In this document: positions 6,980 through 12,462 of the stretch, in pieces
Layout of the letters: every line of letters begins with the position of its first letter
Numbering within the stretch: the first letter of the stretch is position 1
Source: Acidimicrobiaceae bacterium
GTDB taxonomy: Bacteria > Actinomycetota > Acidimicrobiia > Acidimicrobiales > Palsa-688
NCBI GenBank assembly: GCA_003156795.1
Contig: PMHU01000072.1
Location: forward strand, 6,788 to 19,667
Direction of reading: 5' to 3'
Length of the DNA: 12,880 bases
Program-made: the position numbers and the translations under genes
Notes under the pieces: model-generated
What the model was told of the DNA's origin: nothing
Database searches by the model: none
The model's input: only the letters and a program-made list of their open reading frames with translations

Positions 6980-7055
6980 CGCGCACGGATCGCGCACGGA
7001 TCGCGCACGCCAGACATCGCGACGTCGCGCTCAGACATCGTGCACGCAGACATCG
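6980..7055. repeat. Cluster of short direct repeats
   Basis: CGCGCACGGAT occurs twice in tandem (6980-6990, 6991-7001) and continues with a partial third copy CGCGCACG (7002-7009). It is followed by CAGACATCG three times (7011-7019, 7032-7040, 7047-7055). The spacing is irregular and the units are too short for CRISPR. They might be binding sites (for example integrase arm sites) or replication-slippage products. Confidence 0.5.
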
Positions 7056-7194
7056 CGCAGGCCGACGACGCACCGACCGTTCTGCTCGCTCGTTCTGTTC
7101 CACCCGGGCCGAGGCCGGCCGCGCCCCGAGCCGTCGTTATGGCGCGGCAGCGGTGCAGCAGCGTCTTACTTCGCGGGCGCAACAGATGAAACGA

Positions 7195-7584
7195 TCAGGC
7201 GCTTCGGGTACCGAACACGATGCCGACGACCCCCGCCAATGGGATCTTCAGTTGGATGCCCTGGATGAGCGCGATGGTCTCGCTGTCTGGAACTCCGACT
7301 GTGGATTGCCAGTCCCAGCCAGATCCAACCACATTGCTCACGAAGACAATCTCGGTCATAAGCAATACCCGAACCCAATCGACTTGGGTGAGAGCTTGAG
7401 CACCCTTCAGGGACTTGTAAGGGCGCTCGCTGGTCTCGTACAGGTCAGCGACGCTGCGAAAGCCCATCGCAACGGCGAACTCCTCAGTGCAGTTAGCGGG
7501 ACCGCCCCATTCGGCTATGCCACCGAGAAGGACACGCCGTTCCAGGTCCGTGAGCGGAACATCGAGAAGATCGGTTGCGGGCAT
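7195..7584 (-). CDS. Hypothetical protein, 129 aa
   Basis: I do not recognise a named family. The protein is soluble, mostly helical and acidic in the first half, with conserved-looking stretches LTDLERRVLLGGIAEWGGPANCTEEFAVAMGF (residues 11-42), LTQVDWVRVLLMTEIVFVSNVVGSGWDW (65-92) and DSETIALIQGIQLK (100-113). Regular third-codon-position GC and a protein-like mix of residues favour real coding over the antisense frames. The ATG at 7584 lacks a clear ribosome-binding site. The last ~15 residues (PLAGVVGIVFGTRSA) look less regular. It is the first cargo gene after the tRNA fragment and shares orientation with the lipoprotein gene upstream. Confidence 0.6.
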   Translation of the reverse strand: MPATDLLDVPLTDLERRVLLGGIAEWGGPANCTEEFAVAMGFRSVADLYETSERPYKSLKGAQALTQVDWVRVLLMTEIVFVSNVVGSGWDWQSTVGVPDSETIALIQGIQLKIPLAGVVGIVFGTRSA

Positions 7585-7672
7585 AGTTCATGATGACCCA
7601 ACGCGCAGAACCCTCCAAACACGACTCCGCCTGCGAGCCCGCCCCATCCGTGCGGAGCCTGCGGCATGAGCG

Positions 7673-7807
7673 TTAGCCGGGGGTCGCGTCGAGAAGGCGA
7701 CGGCAGGCCTCTCGGACTTCAGCGTCGAGGCTCTCTACGGCACTCCCCGTGCATTCGAGGACGTCTACCTTTAGCGGGGTGAAGGAGGCGAGAAGACATT
7801 CTTGCAT
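7673..7807 (-). CDS. Possible small ORF, 44 aa
   Basis: An ATG at 7807 opens a 44-residue frame ending in LDAEVREACRRLLDATPG, with strong third-position GC bias and an amphipathic C-terminal helix. It overlaps the end of the lipoprotein gene by 37 bases in another frame, then covers otherwise empty DNA. It could be a separate small protein or the shifted tail of the lipoprotein gene. No ribosome-binding site is evident. Confidence 0.25.
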   Translation of the reverse strand: MQECLLASFTPLKVDVLECTGSAVESLDAEVREACRRLLDATPG

Positions 7808-8271
7808 TGTGACGCTGATAATAAGCTTAGATGCCAGGCAGGCCAAATGCTGTTAGGGACCACGCTTAGGGGGCATGGAAACGGGTTGGTGCCGCTAAGC
7901 TGCTCGGTCCAGGAACTGTCGGCCATCCGGCTAAAGATTCCAGTATTCTCGGGTGGGGCAAACTCGTCCTGCTCGTCGGCGGGCAGTCCGGGACTTGGAA
8001 TAAACGTGGCTAACGCCCAGAAGGTACCCGTACCTTTATCGTAAGCGATACGTGGGTATGAAGATTCTATTCCCGCAATCGAAGATGTACTTTCGAACGT
8101 TGAGTAAGCCGCAAAGGCGGAGATAAGCTGCGACCTGTCAGCTTGCGTCGCGGAGACAATCTTGATGCCAGGTGCTAACCCTGACGAGGACTGGCAACTA
8201 GAGGACAATAAACAGGCGACAGCGAGTTGCATCGCAGTACGTCGTGGCCGAAGACGCTGAAGTTGTAACAC
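7771..8271 (-). CDS. Predicted lipoprotein of unknown function
   Basis: The protein (166 aa from GTG 8271, or 153 aa from ATG 8232) starts with a basic stretch RLRPRRT, a hydrophobic segment AMQLAVACLLSSS and a Cys, forming a plausible lipoprotein signal with lipobox LSSSC followed by a Ser-rich linker. The mature part has RIAYDKGTGTFWALATFIPSPGLPADEQDEF and IFSRMADSSWTEQLSGTNPFPC, a beta-rich layout seen in small secreted actinobacterial proteins; I cannot give a function. GTG 8271 is preferred because it supplies the positively charged N-region. The open frame runs on to 8718, but the upstream part is antisense to the IS110 transposase and its leader. Base composition is less GC-rich than the surroundings, suggesting separate origin. 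Confidence 0.55.
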   Translation of the reverse strand: MLQLQRLRPRRTAMQLAVACLLSSSCQSSSGLAPGIKIVSATQADRSQLISAFAAYSTFESTSSIAGIESSYPRIAYDKGTGTFWALATFIPSPGLPADEQDEFAPPENTGIFSRMADSSWTEQLSGTNPFPCPLSVVPNSIWPAWHLSLLSASQCKNVFSPPSPR

Positions 8272-8611
8272 CTGAAGGTATTCTAGGAGGTTGGAGATTA
8301 ACCACGCCGCTGACTGCGAAGCGAAGGCCTGAACGCCCTTAACGTTCCCACGCGGATCACTCCATCTCGGGCGGGCCACAAAGGTGTCATCGCCTCCCCC
8401 GAGCCGCTCCGAGTTGATGCCATGAAGAAGCGCAGCGCCGCTTTCGCGTGACCGGGCCTGGTGGTGCGGGGCCGGGGCGCCGAGCTGTAGAAGGTTTGTG
8501 ATGGCCAGTTCGGTTGCGGTCCGCCAGAGCTCCTCCCGTCGACGGGAACCGAGAGTGCAGAGCAAACTCGGGGTTTCCACACCAACCCGCAAACGACGGA
8601 AGGAGACCCTG
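8272..8611 (+). ncRNA. IS110 left-end region, candidate bridge RNA
   Basis: This 340-bp stretch lies between the lipoprotein gene and the transposase. The last ~180 bases before the start codon hold a 14-bp palindrome TCCCGTCGACGGGA (8534-8547) and a stem CCGAG/CTCGG (8549-8553 with 8567-8571) closing a 13-base loop. IS110-group elements encode a structured guide (bridge RNA) exactly here, between the left end and the recombinase gene. The RNA call is inference from position and pairing potential; its ends are unknown. The left part (8272-8430) is an open frame on the - strand without a start codon and may be old coding sequence cut by the IS. Confidence 0.35.
8598..8605 (+). promoter_or_regulatory. 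Strong ribosome-binding site of the IS110 transposase
   Basis: GGAAGGAG ends six bases before GTG 8612. It selects this GTG over the ATG at 8498, whose 38 extra codons would translate the structured leader. Confidence 0.7.
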
Positions 8612-9628
8612 GTGGAACGCGAACAACAATATGTCGGTATCGACTTGCATCGACGCCGGTCGGTGATCGTACGAATGAACGACGCCGGCGAGGTGCTGAA
8701 GGTGTCGAAGATCGACAATGATCCGGTGGCGTTGGCTATGACGTTGGCCGAGGCGGGCCCGGACCCGGAGGTGGCCTTGGAGGCATGTTACGGGTGGTAT
8801 TGGGCTGCCGACGTGCTTGAAGCGGAGGGCGCTCGGGTGCATCTGGTGCACCCTCTCGGTTTGCATTGGGACACCCGCCGGGTGAAGAACGACGTCAAGG
8901 ACGCCACTGAGCTGGCCCACCGGCTGCGTCGTAATGATCTGCCGGAGGCGTGGATCGCCCCGTCGGAGGTGCGCGACTTGCGGGAGCTGGTCCGTTACCG
9001 GGCGAAGCTGACCGCGCTGCGGACCTCGGCCAAGGCGCAGGTGCACGCGGTGATGGCCAAGCTGGGCATCCTGCCGACACTGGATGACATGTTCGGACCG
9101 GGCGGCCAGCGCCTATTGGATGAGATGGACTTTCCCGGCAACCACGGGCTGAGAGTGAAGTCGCTACGCGACCTGCTGGAGGCCTACAACCGGGAGCTGG
9201 TCATGGTCGAACGCGAGATCGCCGGCCAGCTCAAAGACCACGCTGGTTATCGGGCCATCCAAGCCTTGCACGGGGTGGGACCGGTCACCGCGGCGATCTT
9301 GGTGGCCGAGATCGGAGACATCTCCCGGCTCCCGTCCGCCCGGCATTTGTGCTCGTGGGCCGGGATGACCCCGAAGTTGCACGAGTCCGACACCAAGTCC
9401 CGCAGCGGCGGGATCACCAAACAGGGATCGACCATCGTCAGATGGGCCGCGGTCGAGTCGGTGTCGAGATATCACGGTGGGGCGCCGATCGCCCCGGCCT
9501 ATATGCGTATCGCCGAGCGGCGCGGCAAGAAGATCGCCCGCGTGGCGGCGGCGAGAAGGTTGCTCACCCTGGTCTTCTACGGGCTGCGAGACGGCGTCAT
9601 CCGCTGCCTGGAAACAGAGGCCGCTTGA
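8612..9628 (+). CDS. IS110-family transposase (DEDD recombinase)
   Basis: This 338-aa recombinase moves its element using a RuvC-like DEDD active site and a C-terminal catalytic Ser. The N-terminal domain shows D11 in YVGIDLHRRRS, E57 in VALEACYGWYW and D94/D97 in KNDVKDATELA. A helical linker follows. The C-terminal Transposase_20 domain starts at IQALHGVGPVTAAILVAEIGD (~217-237), then SWAGMTPK, SRSGGITKQGSTIVRW (~263-278, holding the candidate catalytic Ser) and a closing RVAAARRLLTLVFYGLRDG. Length and motif order fit a full, probably active protein. GTG 8612 is set by the strong upstream ribosome-binding site. It lies between the lipoprotein gene and the MBL-fold gene and may have separated once adjacent sequences. 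Confidence 0.93.
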   Translation: MEREQQYVGIDLHRRRSVIVRMNDAGEVLKVSKIDNDPVALAMTLAEAGPDPEVALEACYGWYWAADVLEAEGARVHLVHPLGLHWDTRRVKNDVKDATELAHRLRRNDLPEAWIAPSEVRDLRELVRYRAKLTALRTSAKAQVHAVMAKLGILPTLDDMFGPGGQRLLDEMDFPGNHGLRVKSLRDLLEAYNRELVMVEREIAGQLKDHAGYRAIQALHGVGPVTAAILVAEIGDISRLPSARHLCSWAGMTPKLHESDTKSRSGGITKQGSTIVRWAAVESVSRYHGGAPIAPAYMRIAERRGKKIARVAAARRLLTLVFYGLRDGVIRCLETEAA

Positions 9629-9840
9629 GCAGGCTCGGACACAGCCAGGATGCGCGCTCGAAGATCGCCGTGGCCCCCACCAAGGTGGCGTGGCCGTCGA
9701 GTTGAATGAGCCCGTCTGGCTGTGCCGTATCCCATCATGCGAACCAGCGCGAAGGAATGGCCGGCGCCGAGTTCTTCGGTCGCCTAGCTCAACACGAGCG
9801 CCATGATGAGGCCTGCTGTGTCCACCCCATTGCTGACCAC

Positions 9841-9860
9841 GACCGCCCGGCCGGGCGGTC
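9841..9860. repeat. 20-bp perfect palindrome
   Basis: GACCGCCCGGCCGGGCGGTC equals its own reverse complement with no loop. It lies 213 bp after the IS110 stop. It may be a terminator stem, a protein-binding operator or part of an element's end. Confidence 0.6.
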
Positions 9861-9900
9861 CGAGCTGATGGTGGCTGGCGACAACTGAACCACCGGGACC

Positions 9901-9944
9901 GTCAAGGCTCCCCCAACGGGCGGCCCTAACGGGCCGGCCTTGAC
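9901..9944. ncRNA. Compound stem-bulge-stem structure
   Basis: GTCAAGGC (9901-9908) pairs with GCCTTGAC (9937-9944). Nested inside, CGGCCC (9921-9926) pairs with GGGCCG (9931-9936) around a TAAC loop, directly abutting the outer 3' arm; a 12-base bulge lies on the 5' side. This may be a terminator or part of a guide RNA downstream of the transposase. Transcription has not been shown. Confidence 0.35.
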
Positions 9945-10114
9945 CGCCCCTCCCACCCGGCAACCACCATGGGACCCACCGCGGACGCTCACACGCGCCC
10001 CGACATCAACCCCATCACCGACAACGCACTACCAACATCGACATCGACTCCGTCGAAGGCTCTTGACATGAGGCGCTTCTTCAGGAACGGCGATCTGGCT
10101 CAGCCAGCGGAGGC

Positions 10115-10294
10115 ATGATTGACAGCGTGGCGATTCCCCGCCGTCCTTCGCTCTCTCTCAGCCAGACTGCCGATCCCATCGGCACACTCGCCGTGGCATA
10201 CGGCGTCGAGGAGTCATTCCTCGAGGTATTGACGCGAGGCTTGGAGAGCCAAGTCGGAGCTATGGTCGTGTCGTGCCGGAGTTCGTGGAGGTAG
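10115..10294 (+). CDS. Possible small ORF, 59 aa, overlapping the MBL gene
   Basis: ATG 10115 opens a 59-residue frame whose middle, DPIGTLAVAYGVEESFLEVLTRGLESQVGAM, looks protein-like. GGAGG stands at 10109-10113, too close for the ATG but possible for GTG 10127. It overlaps the MBL start by 22 bases, so it might couple translation of that gene, which has no good ribosome-binding site of its own. Function unknown; it may be chance. Confidence 0.25.
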   Translation: MIDSVAIPRRPSLSLSQTADPIGTLAVAYGVEESFLEVLTRGLESQVGAMVVSCRSSWR

Positions 10295-11124
10295 CGGATC
10301 GCGTCTGGGTAGCGCGCTACGAATGGATGGACGTCAACGTGACTGCGGTCGGGAGTGAACGCGGGCTAGTTGTGGTGGACACACATGGCTCTAGTGCAGC
10401 CGGACGCAACGTGTTTACGGACCTGGATCGACTCGGCGTCGGGCCCGTGGCCCACGTAGTGAACAGTCACTGGCACTGGGACCACACGTTCGGCAATGCC
10501 GCGTTCCGGGAAGTCATTCGAGACGTGCCGATTCATGCTCACCAGGAGGCCGCTAGCTGGCTGACCGATCAAGGCGAGCGGATGAAGCTGCGTTTCGCCG
10601 AGTCCCCGGATGATCCCCACAGGGCCGAGGTAGCAGTCACCGAAATCGTGATCCCAGACCAGACCTTCGCCGACAGACGTGTGCTGGATCTGGGCGACCG
10701 CGTACTTGAACTGATGTTCCCAGGCCGTGGCCATACCTCGGGCGACATTGTGGTCCGCGTCATGGACGCGGACGTGCTTATCGCCGGAGACCTCATCGAA
10801 GAGTCGGCGAAACCCTGGATAGGGATGGATTCCTGGCCCCTTGAATGGCCGGCCACCCTCGACACGGTGCTCGAATTGATGACTGAACACACGCTGGCGA
10901 TCCCAGGCCACGGGACGACGGTGAATCGCAAGTTCGTCCAGACACAACGAGATGAGATGGCCGAGATCGTGGAGACCGTCCGGACACTCGCTGGACTTGG
11001 TGTACCAGCCGACCGTGCGTGGGCCGACGCCGAGTGGCCTTGGGAAGTGGACGTCCGCATCCGCAACGCCATTAGCCGAGGGTACGAGGCCCTCCTGTCG
11101 GAGGGGAAAGCCGAGCAAGAGTGA
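10273..11124 (+). CDS. MBL-fold metallo-hydrolase
   Basis: This 283-aa protein has the metallo-beta-lactamase fold with a complete dinuclear zinc site: HWHWDH (H66, H68, D70, H71), GRGHTSGD (H154), AGDL (D173) and PGHG (H213). The family hydrolyses a wide range of esters, thioesters and lactams; the layout resembles the general cyclase/hydrolase-type MBL proteins rather than the RNase or glyoxalase II types, and the substrate cannot be told. There is no signal peptide, so it is probably cytoplasmic. GTG 10273 is the natural start because the family's first strand (VADRVWVARY) follows directly. A GGAG about 16 bases upstream is poorly spaced. The C-terminal helices (FVQTQRDEMAEIVETVRTL) are typical of this group. 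It lies alone between the IS110 region and decayed DNA. Confidence 0.9.
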   Translation: MPEFVEVADRVWVARYEWMDVNVTAVGSERGLVVVDTHGSSAAGRNVFTDLDRLGVGPVAHVVNSHWHWDHTFGNAAFREVIRDVPIHAHQEAASWLTDQGERMKLRFAESPDDPHRAEVAVTEIVIPDQTFADRRVLDLGDRVLELMFPGRGHTSGDIVVRVMDADVLIAGDLIEESAKPWIGMDSWPLEWPATLDTVLELMTEHTLAIPGHGTTVNRKFVQTQRDEMAEIVETVRTLAGLGVPADRAWADAEWPWEVDVRIRNAISRGYEALLSEGKAEQE

Positions 11125-11260
11125 GCGCCATCGGCTGGTCAGGGTTCCTACGGCCTCACAGATGTGGCCCGCCTTCACCAGCCGTCCGAGTCGGGATGGA
11201 CGGCAGGACTCGACCCGGGACCTGATCGCGTGGGACCACCTGACGAAAAGGAAGTTGGGT

Positions 11261-11291
11261 GCCCCTGCGACAAAGGGGCCGGTATGACCGG
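11261..11291. other. Two adjacent small hairpins
   Basis: GCCCCT/AGGGGC (11261-11266 with 11274-11279, 7-base loop) is directly followed by CCGGT/ACCGG (11279-11283 with 11287-11291, 3-base loop). They share base 11279, so they could stack or compete. This may mark a terminator after the MBL gene or the structured end of a lost IS110-like element. Confidence 0.35.
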
Positions 11292-11348
11292 TATCGGCGC
11301 GCACCAGATTGTTCGCTCTCGGGCTCGGTCGTCTGATCACGACTTGAC

Positions 11349-11744
11349 GTGCAACGCGACCGAGTCGGCATAGAGATCGGGCACCGTTATCTTCATCCCG
11401 ACTCGCGGCATACCCCTACCTATGTGGAGGTCAGAGACTGGGTTCTTGGGTTGGTGAGCGACTTTCAGAACAGACGGCGGCCGGGAACGAGCGGAAACGG
11501 CAGACCCTTATTGACGGTCGAGGACGCCATTGCTTGCCTGAATGCATTCGTTCCGCCAGGAACTGGTCGGCCCGCGAAGACGGTGAGAAATGGTGCTTAG
11601 TGGTTGGCGGTCGGTGATCAATGGATCGGCTCATCCGAAAACGAGACCGAGTTCAAGGCGTTTGCCGTGGGCGCTGCAGTGGCGGTCGCTTTGCTCCGAC
11701 AGCATCCTTGGCCATGGACCGGAAGTGACGATCCACAGGAATGA
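11349..11744 (+). pseudogene. Possible broken gene with in-frame TAG
   Basis: One frame reads HRYLHPDSRHTPTYVEVRDWVLGLVSDFQ, then TVEDAIACLNAFVPPG, meets TAG at 11598-11600 and goes on in the same frame as WLAVGDQWIGSSENETEF and KAFAVGAAVAVALLRQHPWPW to TGA at 11742. Both parts look protein-like, suggesting one ~131-residue gene with a nonsense mutation, or two small genes (the second from TTG 11604). I recognise no family. Confidence 0.3.
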
Positions 11745-11944
11745 CCCCCCGAATCGCCGTCGGACGTTTCACTACGGACGCATAAGACTCCATCTCGCGC
11801 CTGCCAGCCGGCAACGGCCTAGCCAAGCTGCGATGCCGAGTCGGCGATCTCGGACGGGATCGGTTGTTGGGCGACGAGCCTGCTCCAGCATCCAGAATGT
11901 TCCCACATCAGGTCGGTGTCGCCTGGAATCGGTATCCTTGAGGT

Positions 11945-12070
11945 GTGAGTCAGGCCGAGCGCATTGTGGCTGAGAAGGTCCTCAAGGACCTGCCCCCAGA
12001 GGAGCGCGCCTGGCTCGATGAGCAGGTGGTTACCTACCGGGAACTGCTCGCCTACCTCCACGACCATTGA
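11945..12070 (+). CDS. Small antitoxin-like protein (41 aa) of a Doc-type module
   Basis: A 41-residue acidic, helical protein (SQAERIVAEKVLKDLPPEER, then AWLDEQVVTYRELLAYLHDH) stands immediately upstream of the Doc/Fic-like gene and overlaps it by four bases (TTGA), the usual antitoxin-toxin layout. I infer that it binds and neutralises the toxin. It is shorter than Phd antitoxins and lacks room for a Phd DNA-binding domain, so it may only cover the toxin. GTG 11945 is forced by a TGA two codons upstream (11939-11941). GAGGT lies directly against the start, and a TATCCT at 11933-11938 would place transcription start close to the GTG, so the mRNA may be leaderless. Confidence 0.65.
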   Translation: MSQAERIVAEKVLKDLPPEERAWLDEQVVTYRELLAYLHDH

Positions 12071-12435
12071 GACGACCGAGCCTAGAGCTGGCCGTCGCGT
12101 TCAATCGTCTCGCCCGCCAAGACGATGAATGGTTCGACGAGCCAGACGAGTTCGACCGGCTGCAACGCGCTCTGGACGCGATCGGCGGCATCGACGATCC
12201 AGTCACCGCGGCGGCGGTCATCGCTTATCGGGTGGCGAAGGCCCAAGCGTTCGGCGAAGCCAACAAGAGGACAGGCTTTTTGCTCGCCAAGTGGATTCTG
12301 GATCGCAATGGTGAAGACGGCTCCGCTTTGCTTCCGCCCGATGACCGCGAGTTCGCGGCGCTCCTGGTGAAAGCCGCCTCCGGCCTCGACGTGGAAGCAG
12401 AGATGGTCGAACTACTACGCCGTCGCCACGGCTGA
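12067..12435 (+). CDS. Doc/Fic-family toxin
   Basis: This 122-aa protein is an all-helical Fic/Doc-fold toxin of the death-on-curing type. Doc of phage P1 phosphorylates EF-Tu; Fic enzymes AMPylate. The core motif here is QAFGEANKRT (60-69), matching Doc H-x-F-x-D-A-N-K-R-T with F62, N66, K67, R68 kept, Asp replaced by Glu and the usual catalytic His replaced by Gln. The flanking helices AAVIAYRVAKA (50-60) and GFLLAKWILDRNG (70-82) and the late LLPPDDREFAALLVKAASG fit small Doc-like proteins. TTG 12067 is chosen because it overlaps the antitoxin stop and gives a normal N-terminus. The pair probably stabilises the island. The His loss may mean altered chemistry or an inactive toxin. Confidence 0.8.
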   Translation: MRRPSLELAVAFNRLARQDDEWFDEPDEFDRLQRALDAIGGIDDPVTAAAVIAYRVAKAQAFGEANKRTGFLLAKWILDRNGEDGSALLPPDDREFAALLVKAASGLDVEAEMVELLRRRHG

Positions 12436-12448
12436 TCTGTCCACGCAC

Positions 12449-12462
12449 GCCGAATATTCGGC
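12449..12462. repeat. 14-bp palindrome at the presumed ISL3 end
   Basis: GCCGAATATTCGGC is a perfect palindrome between the converging toxin gene and ISL3 remnant. Its centre GAATATTC (12452-12459) is AT-rich, eight bases long, and directly abuts GGCTCTCC, so it may be the 8-bp target site of the ISL3 element. It might also act as a weak two-way terminator. Confidence 0.45.

Larger units (their letters stand above)
6658..7194. other. Non-coding boundary region
   Basis: I find no convincing gene here. The stretch holds the hairpin at 6809-6824, the tRNA-Glu fragment at 6829-6876 and a cluster of short direct repeats at 6980-7055. Open frames in it have biased composition (Arg/Ser/Thr-rich) and no recognisable domains. 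Confidence 0.5.
8430..9720 (+). mobile_element. IS110-family insertion sequence (ends approximate)
   Basis: The element is defined by its intact transposase (8612-9628). IS110 elements have no clear terminal inverted repeats and make no obvious target duplication, so the limits cannot be set by eye. If it belongs to the IS1111-like branch, where the guide RNA follows the gene, the right end may be as far as about 10080. Confidence 0.5.
9629..10114. other. Structured non-coding region after the IS110 transposase
   Basis: I see no convincing gene in these 486 bases. They hold a 20-bp perfect palindrome (9841-9860) and a compound hairpin (9901-9944). The rest includes low-complexity CA-rich sequence (about 9945-10050). 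Near 10065 CTCTTGACATGAGG resembles a promoter -35 box, without a convincing -10. Confidence 0.5.
11125..11944. other. Gene-poor region with hairpins and decayed frames
   Basis: These 820 bases have no clear intact gene. The first part (to ~11345) is probably non-coding and holds two adjacent hairpins (11261-11291). From 11349 to 11744 a frame with coding-like features is broken by a TAG. The last 200 bases before the antitoxin contain nothing I can identify apart from a TATCCT box at 11933. Confidence 0.45.

Noticed and set aside
6980..7055. CRISPR array
   Set aside because: Units are 9-11 bp, partly in tandem without spacers, and there are no cas genes.
8272..8718. N-terminal extension of the lipoprotein frame
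   Set aside because: It is antisense to the transposase start and its ribosome-binding site, and the signal peptide would be internal.
9706..9888. 60-aa + strand frame downstream of the IS110 transposase
   Set aside because: It runs through the 20-bp palindrome, has no ribosome-binding site and no recognisable sequence.
10366..11340. 324-aa - strand frame opposite the MBL gene
   Set aside because: The + strand has a full MBL fold with all zinc ligands; the reverse frame is a shadow.
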